From an uncultured Treponema sp. (GTDB lineage Bacteria; Spirochaetota; Spirochaetia; Treponematales; Treponemataceae): 35,772 bases of DNA. The stretch covers positions 1 to 35,772 of the forward strand of contig CAMJZA010000036.1 in NCBI GenBank assembly GCA_946410085.1. Direction: 5' to 3'. Each line of letters opens with the position of its first letter. The first letter of the stretch is position 1. This document shows positions 21,469-30,392 of this stretch, one piece after another. Made by a program: the position numbers and the translations under genes. The notes beneath the pieces were generated by a model. It had not been told where the DNA came from and did not search any database. It was given only the letters and a program-made list of their open reading frames with translations.

Positions 21469-22500
21469 ATGTCTGAGCCTTTCAAAACACCTGTCCTCTA
21501 CATCGTATTCAACCGCCTCCAGACCGTCGTCCAAAGTTTTCCCCGCATAGCCGCCCGGAGGCCTGCGCAGCTGTATCTGGCCGCTGACGGACCGCGGGCC
21601 GGACGGGAAGGGGAGGCTGCCGCCTGTGCCGCCGTCCGTGACTACGTGCTTTCCCATATAGACTGGCCCTGCGAGGTCCACACTCTCTTCCGCAACGAAA
21701 ACCTGGGCTGCAAGTACGGTGTTGCCGGGGCAATCCAATGGTTCTTTTCGAACGTTGATGCCGGTATAGTCCTTGAAGACGACATTTTGCCCGAACCCTC
21801 CTTTTTTTCCTACTGTGAGACGATGCTTGCCGCCTTTCGGGATAATCTGAAGGTCGGCGCCGTCTGTTCCTTTAACCGGGAATGGGTGTCCTCCTTCTGC
21901 GACGACGTGTTCCTGAGTACGGCCCTTGCGGTCTGGGGCTGGGCCAGCTGGGCTGACCGGATCAGGGGCTATTCGCCGGATTATTCCGACTGGGAGGCCG
22001 GCCGCCTTGACGTAAAGACCTGTTTTCTGAGCAGGCAGGCGGAGCGGGAACTTTTGAGCAATGCCCGGCGGGCCGTGCAGGGGGAGCTGAACACCTGGGA
22101 CTACCAGCTGTCAGCGCTGATGGCAACGCGGGGTCAGTATGCGCTTTTTCCCCGGAAGAACCTCGTGCAGAACATCGGCTTTGCGGGGAATTCCACCCAC
22201 ACGAGCGGCCGGCCGGACTGGTACCGGGAAGAAAGCTATGACTGGGGAAGCGAAATCCGCCTTCCCGGCACACTACGGTTGAACCGGCACTTTGCGCGGC
22301 TCTGCGAGGCGGAATATATCCCCAGAATGACTTTCCGCAGGCGGATGAACATGATGCACGATTTCCTTGTCGCCGGGGCCGGGAAGCTCGGCATTCTCGG
22401 GGGCATCCGCTGGATCCTGCATCATACGGTAAAGCGCGGCCATGCGGTCAGCCGTGACCGTACGGTCATATCGGGAGCTGCCGGGGAGCAGCAGGCATGA
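21469..22500 (+). CDS. GT-A fold glycosyltransferase
   Basis: A 343-residue nucleotide-diphospho-sugar transferase of the type annotated as 'glycosyltransferase family 2-like' or GnT-I-like. Landmarks are TPVLYIVFNRLQTV at the start, LYLAADGPR, LFRNENLGCKYGVAGAIQWFF and GIVLEDDILPEPSFFSYC, whose EDD is the likely metal- and nucleotide-binding motif, then VWGWASWADR and the acceptor-side TWDYQL. It is the first gene of the rightward cluster and overlaps the next by four bases. Sugar specificity is unknown. The C-terminus is basic and may touch the membrane. Confidence 0.8.
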   Translation: MSEPFKTPVLYIVFNRLQTVVQSFPRIAARRPAQLYLAADGPRAGREGEAAACAAVRDYVLSHIDWPCEVHTLFRNENLGCKYGVAGAIQWFFSNVDAGIVLEDDILPEPSFFSYCETMLAAFRDNLKVGAVCSFNREWVSSFCDDVFLSTALAVWGWASWADRIRGYSPDYSDWEAGRLDVKTCFLSRQAERELLSNARRAVQGELNTWDYQLSALMATRGQYALFPRKNLVQNIGFAGNSTHTSGRPDWYREESYDWGSEIRLPGTLRLNRHFARLCEAEYIPRMTFRRRMNMMHDFLVAGAGKLGILGGIRWILHHTVKRGHAVSRDRTVISGAAGEQQA

Positions 22501-23837
22501 AAGTCCTCCTCATCAACTTCAAGGATTCCGGTGGCGGGGCGGCGATTGCGTCCATGCGGCTCGTGCAGGCCCTGAACGAGGCCGGCGTCGAGGCCGTACT
22601 TGCGGTGCCCAGGAAGACCTGTGACAGTCCCTATGTCATTGAGCTTCCCAAAAAGCGGCGGGGCTTTCTGAACAAGCTTGTCCGCTGGCTGGGCAATTAC
22701 CTCTCTCATATCTGCTCGCAGATATTCGACCCGCTCGTGGGCCGCATTCCCTTTCATCCCTTCCGCTTTACGACGACGAACGGCATATTCCACACGACGA
22801 ACTTTGTTTCGGAGACGGACAGCGACGTGGACTGGATAAACCGCTCGGATTTTGACGTCGTGAACCTGCACTGGATAAACGACGTCATCTGCACGAAGGA
22901 CATCGCCCGCATCAAAAAGCCCCTCGTCTGGACCATGCACGACAGCTGGCCCTGCTGCGGGGCGGAACACCACCCGAACGTGATGGAAGGTGATAAGCGC
23001 TGGCAGGAAGGCTACTGGCGGAACAATAAGCCTGCGACGACGCACGGCATTGACCTGTGCCGGAAGGTCTGGAAGCAGAAGCGCAGGTATCTGGCGAAAA
23101 AGGATATCGTCTTTACCGCCCCGAGCCGCTGGGAACGGGAGGTACTCATGACGAGTGCGCTCTTTAAGGGGAAGTCCTGCTTCCTTGCCCCCAACATCAT
23201 GGACCATGCCTCCTTTTATCCCCGCGACCGCCGGCTCGTGCGGAATCTCTTCGGCATTCCCGAGGACAAAAAGGTCATTGCATTCGGTGCGGCGGGGGAT
23301 ATGGACGGGCCGAAGGCGATGAAGGGGAGCAGCCTCCTCTTTGATGCCCTGCGCTCCCTGCGTAGCCCCGAGCAGTATTTTCTGCTCGTCTTCGGACCGG
23401 TCGGTCCGGCATTCAGGGAAGCGATAGCGATTCCCTATTTTGCGGCCGGCTATATTGCCAGCCCTCAGATGCTCGCCTGCCTGTACTCGGCAAGCGACGT
23501 GTTCGTAAACTGTTCGATAATCGAAAGTTTTTCATACACCTGCCTGGAGGCGGCAAGCTGTGCCGTTCCGTCGGTTGCCTTTGATGTCGGCGGGACGGGC
23601 TGTCTCATTGAACATGAGCGGACAGGCTACCTTGCCCGCCCCTATGACCCGGAGGACATTGCCCGCGGCATTGTATACTGCCTGGAACACCGGGACGAAC
23701 TGGGGGCGCAGGCGCTCAGAAAATCCCGGCAGGAATTCAGTACGCCCGCTGCCGTTCAGACCTATCTTGCGGCGTATACTGCCGCAATGAAGCGGGCGGG
23801 AACCAATACAGAGGGAGGCAGCCATGACGGACAGTAA
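22497..23837 (+). CDS. GT4-type glycosyltransferase
   Basis: A 446-residue GT-B fold transferase. The N-terminal domain opens MKVLLINFKDSGGGAAIASMRL and contains VVNLHWINDV and VWTMHDSWPCCGAEH, typical of WcaC-like colanic or O-antigen transferases. The C-terminal donor domain has FGAAGDMDGPKAMKG and the GT4 EX7E motif in IESFSYTCLEAASC. The ATG overlaps the preceding stop in ATGA, and the end overlaps the next start by 14 bp, so translation is coupled along the cluster. Donor sugar cannot be read from sequence. Confidence 0.88.
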   Translation: MKVLLINFKDSGGGAAIASMRLVQALNEAGVEAVLAVPRKTCDSPYVIELPKKRRGFLNKLVRWLGNYLSHICSQIFDPLVGRIPFHPFRFTTTNGIFHTTNFVSETDSDVDWINRSDFDVVNLHWINDVICTKDIARIKKPLVWTMHDSWPCCGAEHHPNVMEGDKRWQEGYWRNNKPATTHGIDLCRKVWKQKRRYLAKKDIVFTAPSRWEREVLMTSALFKGKSCFLAPNIMDHASFYPRDRRLVRNLFGIPEDKKVIAFGAAGDMDGPKAMKGSSLLFDALRSLRSPEQYFLLVFGPVGPAFREAIAIPYFAAGYIASPQMLACLYSASDVFVNCSIIESFSYTCLEAASCAVPSVAFDVGGTGCLIEHERTGYLARPYDPEDIARGIVYCLEHRDELGAQALRKSRQEFSTPAAVQTYLAAYTAAMKRAGTNTEGGSHDGQ

Positions 23838-24618
23838 TCCGCTCGTGACGGTAATCACGATAAACCGGAACGACTGGGAGGGACTGAAGCGGACGCTTGA
23901 GAGCGTCCTGAACGAGCAGGCCCTTGCGCCGGACGAACTTGAGTACATCGTCATAGACGGGGCTTCCACGGACGGCAGCGCGGAACTGCTGGCGGACTAT
24001 GCCGCCCGTACGGACTTCCGGCACAGGATCTCTGTGTGGGTCAGCGAGGCTGACGGCGGCATCTACGATGCGATGAACAAGGGCATTGCCCGTGCGACCG
24101 GGAAGCTTGTCGGCATCATCAACTCCGGTGACAGCCTCCTGCCCTCTGCCCTTGCGGGACTGTCCGATCTTCATGCGGAGCACCCCGGGGCGGTGCTGTA
24201 CGGGGCCTTTTCGGTCATGAAGGACGGCGTCTTTGACTGGGTGCAGGGCTTTACCGCCTCGGAATTACCGAACAAGATGATTCCCCATAATGCAAGCTTC
24301 GTTCCCCTGAGCCTGTACGGGAAGTACGGTTTCTACGACACCGCCTATAAAGTCTGTGCCGACTATGACCTCTTCCTGAAGCTGTATACGGACGGTGTGC
24401 CGTTCGTCTGGATAAACCGGATTGTCTGCGACTATGCCCTTGGCGGCCTGAGCGACCGGGCGGAGCAGCTGCGCCTGAGCGAAAGCGAGGCGATACAGCG
24501 GAAGTACGGCTGCTACGTGGAGCCGGGCCGGAAGCAGAAAGTAAAGCGCGCGGTGAAGCGGCTGCTGAAAAGGCTTTTTTTCTTTCTTGCAGGGGAGGGG
24601 TATGGTGAAAGGCAGTAA
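23824..24618 (+). CDS. GT2 glycosyltransferase
   Basis: A 264-residue GT-A family 2 transferase. VTVITINRNDWEGLKRTLESVL begins the nucleotide-binding fold, YIVIDGASTDGS carries the first Asp cluster, and EADGGIYDAMNKGIARATG and GIINSGD hold the DXD-like metal site (NSGD). DYDLFLKLYTDG is the likely acceptor-side motif with the catalytic base. The protein ends with a basic, hydrophobic tail (VKRLLKRLFFFLAG) suited to membrane association. GGGAGG lies six bases before the ATG. It overlaps both neighbours. Confidence 0.88.
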   Translation: MTDSNPLVTVITINRNDWEGLKRTLESVLNEQALAPDELEYIVIDGASTDGSAELLADYAARTDFRHRISVWVSEADGGIYDAMNKGIARATGKLVGIINSGDSLLPSALAGLSDLHAEHPGAVLYGAFSVMKDGVFDWVQGFTASELPNKMIPHNASFVPLSLYGKYGFYDTAYKVCADYDLFLKLYTDGVPFVWINRIVCDYALGGLSDRAEQLRLSESEAIQRKYGCYVEPGRKQKVKRAVKRLLKRLFFFLAGEGYGERQ

Positions 24619-25759
24619 AGGCGTGCACGGCACATCGGGGCGGCCGTGCCTGGTATTCATACTCCCCGCCCGGGACGAGGCTCCCGTGGGCGGCTACAAG
24701 GTTATCTACCGCTATGCGGACCTCTTTGCCCGTGACGGCTGTGAGGTGCACCTCGTGTATCCCCATGTAAAGCCTGAGCTGCTTGCCGGCGTGCACAATC
24801 CATTCCTGCGGCTCAAGATGCGGCTGGGCTTCCTGTACCGTGCCCGTATCCGCCGTCAGTTCCGTCTTGGCAGCTGGTATACGTTCAAGGGACCGGTACA
24901 CCGCGACTACCTTTTTACGGTCGGTCAGTATCTTCCGTTCCGCTATGCCAGGTCTGCACGGTTCATTGCGACTGCCGTTGAGACTGCCTACTGGGTTTCT
25001 GCCATGCATGGCGTTGCGGGGAGCAGGGGCTATTACTTCATACAGGATTTTGAGAACTGGAAGCATACGGACGGCTATGTGCTTGACTCCTACCGGATGC
25101 CGCTGAAAAAAGCCGTCATCGCCTCCTGGCTTAAGGACAAGGTTGCGGAAGCCGGAGAAGATGCAGAGCTGGTGCCGGATGCCGTTGATCCTGCTGAGTT
25201 TTCGCTGACGCAGGATATTGCATCCCGCAATCCCTTTGAAGTTGCCCTGCTCTACCATACCGACGAGCGCAAGCGGACGGATGACATCCTTGCCGCCCTG
25301 GCGAAGGTAAAGGAAGCCTGCCCGCAGCTCCATGCGACGGCATTCGGCGTTGAGCCGCGGCCTGAGGGGCTCCCTGACTGGTACAGCTACGTTCAGCGGC
25401 CTGACGGCGAAACGCACCGGCGGATATATAATCAGGCAGCCGTCTTTGTCGCCGCATCGCGGGCGGAAGGCTGGGGGCTGACGGTCTGCGAAGCCATGCT
25501 CTGCGGCTGTGCCGTTGCCTGTACGGATGCGGGCGGCTTCCGGGAGTTCTGCACGGACGGAAAGACGGCCCTGCTGTCTCCCGTACTGGACGTGGACGCT
25601 CTGGCTGCCAACGTGCTGCGGCTTGTGGAGGACGGTGAACTCCGCATCCGCCTTGCCGAAGCGGGAAACCGGGCAATCCAAAACTTTACATGGGAGCGTT
25701 CTTTCGCTACAATGAAAGCATTTCTGGGAATACCAGACTGCGCGGGGGAAATATGCTGA
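24602..25759 (+). CDS. WsaF-like GT4 glycosyltransferase
   Basis: A 385-residue GT-B fold transferase resembling the rhamnosyltransferase WsaF group. The N-terminus carries VFILPARDEAPVGGYKVIYRYADLF, the middle YYFIQDFENWKHTDGYV, and the donor site holds the EX7E motif in AEGWGLTVCEAMLCGCAVACTDAGG. The rhamnose specificity of relatives cannot be transferred safely. The ATG at 24602 lies close after GGGGAGG; a GTG at 24605 has better spacing. The 5' end overlaps the GT2 gene and the 3' end overlaps the fucosyltransferase-like gene by 7 bp. Confidence 0.85.
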   Translation: MVKGSKGVHGTSGRPCLVFILPARDEAPVGGYKVIYRYADLFARDGCEVHLVYPHVKPELLAGVHNPFLRLKMRLGFLYRARIRRQFRLGSWYTFKGPVHRDYLFTVGQYLPFRYARSARFIATAVETAYWVSAMHGVAGSRGYYFIQDFENWKHTDGYVLDSYRMPLKKAVIASWLKDKVAEAGEDAELVPDAVDPAEFSLTQDIASRNPFEVALLYHTDERKRTDDILAALAKVKEACPQLHATAFGVEPRPEGLPDWYSYVQRPDGETHRRIYNQAAVFVAASRAEGWGLTVCEAMLCGCAVACTDAGGFREFCTDGKTALLSPVLDVDALAANVLRLVEDGELRIRLAEAGNRAIQNFTWERSFATMKAFLGIPDCAGEIC

Positions 25760-26544
25760 TAGTGACGGACGGAGTTGCCAACCACAGCAACAGGCTGTTT
25801 CAGAACATTCATTTCGAAGCCTTCTGCAGGGAGCACGGGCTGGGGTTCCGGAATCCGAGCATGTACGACATGGCGCCCCTCTACGGGCTCAAGACGGGCA
25901 GCCTTGATAAGCTTGAATGCCGCATCTATGCAGGCCTTGAGCGGAGGAATCTCTTCCATGCGATGAATTTTGAAGAAGGGAAGGGGGATCTTGCAGCGAT
26001 GGCACGGCAGCTGGAAAAGCCCGGCATTCACTTCGTTACCGGCTGGCTGTTCAAGGTAAAGGATCTGACGGAAAAGTATCAGGATTTCTTTGTCAAAAAA
26101 TACACCCTGCTTCCCGAATACTACGAGGACAATCCCCTCTATGAGCAGTTCTCTTCAATAGACACGGACCGGTATGCCCGCATTGCCGTTCACATACGGC
26201 GGGGAGACTATAAGACCTGGGAAGGCGGGCGCTACTATTATGAGGACAAGGACTACCTGCGCTTCATAAACCGCATGAAGCAGCTGGTCAGGGAAGAGCT
26301 GGGAAAGGACTGCCTTTTCTATATTTTTACGAATGACCGGGTATATCTTGAGGGCTTCGGAATAACGGTCTCGGACAACAGCTGGTACGTTGACCAGTAC
26401 ATCATGAGCCGCTGTGACTACATCATCGGGCCGCCGAGTACCTTCTCCCTCTGGGCAAGTTATACGGGGCTCACGCCCTTCTATCACGTGAAGGATAAGG
26501 AGCGTGAGTTTACCCTGCAGGATTTCGAGTACTGCCACGGCTAG
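25753..26544 (+). CDS. alpha-1,2-fucosyltransferase-like (GT11)
   Basis: A 263-residue GT11-type transferase. The diagnostic motif VHIRRGDYKTW (HxRRGD, GDP-fucose binding) lies near residue 145, followed by FYIFTNDRVY, SDNSWYVDQYIMSRCDYIIGPPSTFSLWASY, the usual end of the donor site. The N-terminus lacks a longer GGLGNQLFQ-type motif and reads NHSNRLFQNIHFEAF, a known variation. GGGGGAAAT precedes the ATG. Its donor, GDP-L-fucose, would be made by gmd and fcl 1.7 kb downstream, which supports the assignment. Confidence 0.82.
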   Translation: MLIVTDGVANHSNRLFQNIHFEAFCREHGLGFRNPSMYDMAPLYGLKTGSLDKLECRIYAGLERRNLFHAMNFEEGKGDLAAMARQLEKPGIHFVTGWLFKVKDLTEKYQDFFVKKYTLLPEYYEDNPLYEQFSSIDTDRYARIAVHIRRGDYKTWEGGRYYYEDKDYLRFINRMKQLVREELGKDCLFYIFTNDRVYLEGFGITVSDNSWYVDQYIMSRCDYIIGPPSTFSLWASYTGLTPFYHVKDKEREFTLQDFEYCHG

Positions 26545-26573
26545 ACAAGCGGCCGTAAAGGAGGTGTCTTTTT

Positions 26574-27293
26574 ATGGCGTTGCTGAGCGTTCAGAATCTT
26601 TCACTCGGCTATGATTCCCGCATCATCGTAGAGGGCCTGCATTTTTCGGTTGAAGCGGGCAACTACCTGTGCATTGTCGGCGAGAATGGTTCCGGCAAGA
26701 GTACGCTGATGCGGACCCTGCTCGGCCTGCAGGAGCCGCTTGCCGGTCAGATTCTCATGTCCGACGGCCTTACGAGGAATGAAATAGGCTATCTGCCCCA
26801 GCAGACCCTTGTCCAGCGGGATTTTCCTGCGTCCGTCCGGGAAATCGTCCTTTCCGGCTGTCAGGGACGCTGCGGCCTGCGGCCCTTTTACAATGCGGAA
26901 GAAAAACGCCTTGCTGCGGAAAATATGGAAAAGATGGGAATAACAGCCCTTGCACGCCGCAGTTACCGGGAACTGTCCGGCGGGCAGCAGCAGCGTGTCC
27001 TCCTCGCACGGGCCCTGTGTGCCACGCGGAAGCTCCTGCTCCTTGACGAGCCGGTTTCCGGCCTTGACCCGAAAGTGACGGCGGAACTGTACGGGGTGAT
27101 TGCGGAATTGAACCGGGAGGGCATTACGATCATCATGATTTCCCACGACATCGCTGCTGCCGTTCAGTATGCCAGCCATGTCCTCCATATCGGCTCCTCC
27201 GTCTTTTTCGGAAGCAGGGAGGAATATCTGAAAAGTGAAGCCGGAAGGCTGTTCCTGATGGAGCAGAAAGGCAGGGAGGTCCCGCATGCTTGA
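26574..27293 (+). CDS. metal ABC transporter ATP-binding protein (Zn/Mn type)
   Basis: A 239-residue ABC ATPase of the zinc/manganese (ZnuC/MntA-like) subfamily: Walker A GENGSGKST, Q-loop region LPQQTL, signature LSGGQQQR, Walker B LLLLDEP and the H-loop SHD. AAAGGAGGTG upstream is the strongest ribosome-binding site in the cluster. The stop overlaps the permease start by 8 bp. No substrate-binding protein gene adjoins, so the binding lipoprotein must be encoded elsewhere. The metal cannot be told from the ATPase; zinc or manganese is most likely. Confidence 0.88.
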   Translation: MALLSVQNLSLGYDSRIIVEGLHFSVEAGNYLCIVGENGSGKSTLMRTLLGLQEPLAGQILMSDGLTRNEIGYLPQQTLVQRDFPASVREIVLSGCQGRCGLRPFYNAEEKRLAAENMEKMGITALARRSYRELSGGQQQRVLLARALCATRKLLLLDEPVSGLDPKVTAELYGVIAELNREGITIIMISHDIAAAVQYASHVLHIGSSVFFGSREEYLKSEAGRLFLMEQKGREVPHA

Positions 27294-28131
27294 AACGCTT
27301 GCCATGTACATGCAGTTTCCGTTCGTACGCTATGCACTGATCGTCGGCGTACTGATAGCCCTCTGTTCGTCCCTGCTCGGCGTCACGCTCGTGCTCAAGC
27401 GCTTCTCGTACGTCGGGGACGGGCTTTCCCATGTTGCCTTCGGTGCCATGGCGGTTGCCGCCGTTCTGAACCTGTCGAACAACATGCTGCTCATCCTGCC
27501 GGTTACCGTCATCTGTGCGGTCCTGCTCCTGCGGACGGGGCAGAATGCGAAGATAAAGGGCGATGCGGCCATTGCGATGATTTCCGTTGCGGCCCTGGCC
27601 TTCGGCTATCTTATCATGAATATCTTTTCGACCTCGTCCAATCTGTCCGGCGACGTGTGTACCACCCTGTTCGGTTCCACGTCCATCCTGACGCTGACCG
27701 GGCGGGAAGTCTGGCTCTGCGTTATCCTGTCGGTTGCAGTCGTCATCATCTTCGTGCTCTTCTACAACAAGATTTTTGCGGTAACCTTTGACGAAGACTT
27801 TGCAAAGGCGGCGGGGACAAAGGCCGACGGCTACAATCTGCTCATTGCGGTTGTCATTGCGGTCATCATCGTCCTTGCGATGAATCTGGTCGGATCGCTG
27901 CTCATTTCGGCCCTGGTCATCTTTCCTGCCCTGTCGGCGATGCGGCTTTTCAACAGCTTTAAGCGGGTAACGGTCTGTTCCGCCGTGCTGTCGGTGTCCT
28001 GCGCATTTTCCGGCATCATCATCTCCATTCTGGCGGGAACGCCGGTCGGTTCGACTATCGTTGCCATTGACGTGCTTGCCTTTGCGCTCTGCTGCCTCAT
28101 CGGGACGCTGCGGGGCAGGAGCCGCAGGTGA
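27286..28131 (+). CDS. metal ABC transporter permease (ZnuB/MntB-like)
   Basis: A 281-residue permease of the ABC-3 family with eight or so hydrophobic segments. LVLKRFSYVGDGLSHVAFGAMAV is the conserved first block, GDAAIAMISVAALAFGYL the second, and LVGSLLISALVIFPALSAMRL the family hallmark near the C-terminus. It forms the membrane pore for the preceding ATPase. The stop lies in the first of three 17-bp tandem repeats, so copy-number changes there would not alter the protein. Confidence 0.88.
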   Translation: MLETLAMYMQFPFVRYALIVGVLIALCSSLLGVTLVLKRFSYVGDGLSHVAFGAMAVAAVLNLSNNMLLILPVTVICAVLLLRTGQNAKIKGDAAIAMISVAALAFGYLIMNIFSTSSNLSGDVCTTLFGSTSILTLTGREVWLCVILSVAVVIIFVLFYNKIFAVTFDEDFAKAAGTKADGYNLLIAVVIAVIIVLAMNLVGSLLISALVIFPALSAMRLFNSFKRVTVCSAVLSVSCAFSGIIISILAGTPVGSTIVAIDVLAFALCCLIGTLRGRSRR

Positions 28132-28178
28132 GCAGGAGCCGCAGGTGAGCAGGAGCCGCAGGTGAGCAGGAGCCGCGG
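28115..28178. repeat. 17-bp tandem repeat across the permease stop codon
   Basis: Three identical units GCAGGAGCCGCAGGTGA at 28115-28131, 28132-28148 and 28149-28165, plus 13 bp of a fourth (28166-28178, last bases diverging). The first unit includes the last codons and stop of the permease gene. Confidence 0.93.
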
Positions 28179-28189
28179 CCGGGCGATAC

Positions 28190-28218
28190 TTGCGTAAACA
28201 GGCATTTTATAGCATAAT
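28190..28218 (+). promoter_or_regulatory. gmd promoter
   Basis: TTGCGT (28190-28195) and CATAAT (28213-28218) with a 17-bp spacer, giving a predicted start near 28225 and a leader of about 48 bases. It suggests gmd and fcl can be transcribed separately from the upstream transporter genes. Confidence 0.55.
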
Positions 28219-28272
28219 AGGGCATCATTTTCGTATTACTTTGTGATTGTTGAGGATGGAAGGAATCTTTTC

Positions 28273-29346
28273 ATGAAAAAAGCACTGATTACGGGCATAA
28301 CGGGACAGGACGGCAGCTATCTGGCCGAGTTCCTGCAGGAGAAGGGCTACGAGGTCCACGGCATTATCCGCCGTTCATCATCATTTAATACGGGCCGCAT
28401 AGAGCACCTGTACCTTGAAGACGCAATCGAGGACATGCACAAGAACCGGAACGTCTACCTGCACTACGGTGACATGACGGATTCCGAGAGCCTGATCCGC
28501 CTGATCCGCAAGATTAAGCCCGACGAGATATACAACCTGGCAGCCCAGAGCCACGTGCAGGTTTCCTTTGAGGTGCCTGAGTATACGGCGGACGCCGATG
28601 CGACCGGTGTGCTGCGGATCCTTGAAGCCGTGCACTTCCTCGGCATGGAAAAGACCTGCCGCATCTATCAGGCGTCTACATCGGAACTCTTCGGTCTGGT
28701 GCAGGAAGTCCCCCAGAAGGAGACGACGCCCTTCTACCCGCGCAGCCCCTATGCGGTTGCCAAGCTCTACGGCTTCTGGATCATGAAGAACTACCGCGAG
28801 AGCTACGGCATGTTCTGCTCGAACGGCATTCTCTTTAATCACGAAAGCGAGCGGCGGGGCGAAACCTTCGTAACTCGCAAGATAACCCTCGCCGCAAGCC
28901 GCATTGCCCAAGGCCTGCAGAAGCGCCTCTACCTGGGGAACCTGTCTGCCCTGCGCGACTGGGGCTATGCGAAGGACTACGTTGAGTGCATGTGGCTCAT
29001 CCTGCAGCAGGACAAGCCCGATGACTTCGTCGTTGCGACCGGTGAACAGCATTCCGTCCGCGAATTCTGTACCCTTGCCTTCAAGGAAGCGGGAATTGAC
29101 CTTGCGTTCAGGGGAGAGGGCGTTGACGAGAAGGGCTACGATAAAAAGACCGGGGAGGTCCTCGTTGAGGTTGATCCCAAGTACTTCCGCCCGGCAGAAG
29201 TGCAGACCCTGCTCGGTGACCCGACCAAGGCAAGGCAGGTCCTGGGCTGGAACCCGACCAAGACCCCCTTTAAGGAACTGGTGCGCCTGATGGTTGCACA
29301 CGATATGGAATACGTGAAGAACGAAAAGACGATCCACGCCCGCTAG
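28273..29346 (+). CDS. gmd: GDP-mannose 4,6-dehydratase
   Basis: A 357-residue short-chain dehydrogenase-type enzyme that converts GDP-D-mannose to GDP-4-keto-6-deoxy-D-mannose, the first step to GDP-L-fucose. The NADP(H)-binding [14 protein letters not shown] begins the protein. [17 protein letters not shown] holds the catalytic Ser/Thr and Glu, and YAVAK is the catalytic Yxxx[20 protein letters not shown] is the GMD-specific substrate block. Length is normal. A GGAAGG precedes the ATG at 28273. It is followed 48 bp later by fcl, the next enzyme. Confidence 0.96.
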   Translation: MKKALITGITGQDGSYLAEFLQEKGYEVHGIIRRSSSFNTGRIEHLYLEDAIEDMHKNRNVYLHYGDMTDSESLIRLIRKIKPDEIYNLAAQSHVQVSFEVPEYTADADATGVLRILEAVHFLGMEKTCRIYQASTSELFGLVQEVPQKETTPFYPRSPYAVAKLYGFWIMKNYRESYGMFCSNGILFNHESERRGETFVTRKITLAASRIAQGLQKRLYLGNLSALRDWGYAKDYVECMWLILQQDKPDDFVVATGEQHSVREFCTLAFKEAGIDLAFRGEGVDEKGYDKKTGEVLVEVDPKYFRPAEVQTLLGDPTKARQVLGWNPTKTPFKELVRLMVAHDMEYVKNEKTIHAR

Positions 29347-29394
29347 GCGGACAGGAAATGCGCGTACGCATATACGTATAGAGGAAGCTTTTTT

Positions 29395-30372
29395 ATGGAA
29401 AAGACTGCTAAGATTTTTGTCGCCGGTCACCGGGGCCTTGTCGGCGGGGCAATTTACCGGAACCTGCAGGCCAAAGGCTATACGAATCTCATTACACGGA
29501 CTCATGCGGAGCTTGACCTGTGCTGCCAGGCTGCGGTCAATGACTTCTTTGCGCGGGAAAAGCCCGGGTATGTGTTCCTTGCCGCCGCCCATGTCGGGGG
29601 AATCGGGATAAACTCGGAGCATCCGGCTCCATTCATCTATGAAAACATGATGATCGGCTTTAACGTCGTCGAGGCTGCCCGCCGTAACGGCGTCAAGAAG
29701 CTTTTGAACCTCGGGTCTACCTGCATCTATCCGAAGATGGCCCCCCAGCCCCTTGAAGAGAAATCCCTGCTGTCCGGGCCCCTTGAACCGACGAACGATG
29801 CCTATGCAATGGCGAAAATCTCGGTCATCAAGCTCTGCCAGAAGTATAACTTTGAGTACGGGACGAACTTCCTTTCCGTCATGCCGACCAATCTCTACGG
29901 GCCGGGTGACAACTACGACCTTGCCGGAAGCCATGTGCTGCCTGCGATGATACGCAAGTTCGACGATGCAAAGAAGAGCGGGAAGGACGAAGTCGTGCTC
30001 TGGGGTGACGGCAGTCCCCTCCGGGAGTTCCTGTACAGCGAGGACCTTGCCGATGCGGTGGTCTACCTGATGGAGCACTGCGACGCAAAAGACCTGCTGC
30101 CGGAAAGCTTCGTCAATATCGGAACGGGCAGGGAGCTGACGATAAAGGAGATAGCCCTGCTGGTGCGCGATGTCGTCTATGCGGACGCCCCGGGCAGGGA
30201 GTGCAGGATTGTCTGGGATGCTTCCAGGCCGAACGGGACTCCCCGCAAGCTGTGCGATATATCCAAGCTCAAGGCCCTTGGCTGGGAGGCGAAGATGCCG
30301 CTGGAGCAGGGAATCGCATTGAGCTATAAGGACTATCTTGCCGGCGGCGGCAACATGACCAAGCGGCAGTAA
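29395..30372 (+). CDS. fcl: GDP-L-fucose synthase
   Basis: A 325-residue epimerase-reductase that turns GDP-4-keto-6-deoxymannose into GDP-L-fucose using NADPH. It has the Rossmann motif VAGHRGLVGGAIYRNL, the family block FLAAAHVGGIGINSEHP, LLNLGSTCIYPKMAPQP with the catalytic Ser, YAMAK as YxxxK, and PTNLYGPGDNYDL. AGAGGAAG precedes the ATG. Together with gmd and the GT11-like gene it completes a route from GDP-mannose to a fucosylated product; mannose-side enzymes are not in the window. Confidence 0.96.
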   Translation: MEKTAKIFVAGHRGLVGGAIYRNLQAKGYTNLITRTHAELDLCCQAAVNDFFAREKPGYVFLAAAHVGGIGINSEHPAPFIYENMMIGFNVVEAARRNGVKKLLNLGSTCIYPKMAPQPLEEKSLLSGPLEPTNDAYAMAKISVIKLCQKYNFEYGTNFLSVMPTNLYGPGDNYDLAGSHVLPAMIRKFDDAKKSGKDEVVLWGDGSPLREFLYSEDLADAVVYLMEHCDAKDLLPESFVNIGTGRELTIKEIALLVRDVVYADAPGRECRIVWDASRPNGTPRKLCDISKLKALGWEAKMPLEQGIALSYKDYLAGGGNMTKRQ

Positions 30373-30392
30373 TTTTTTCAGAGGAGTGGACT

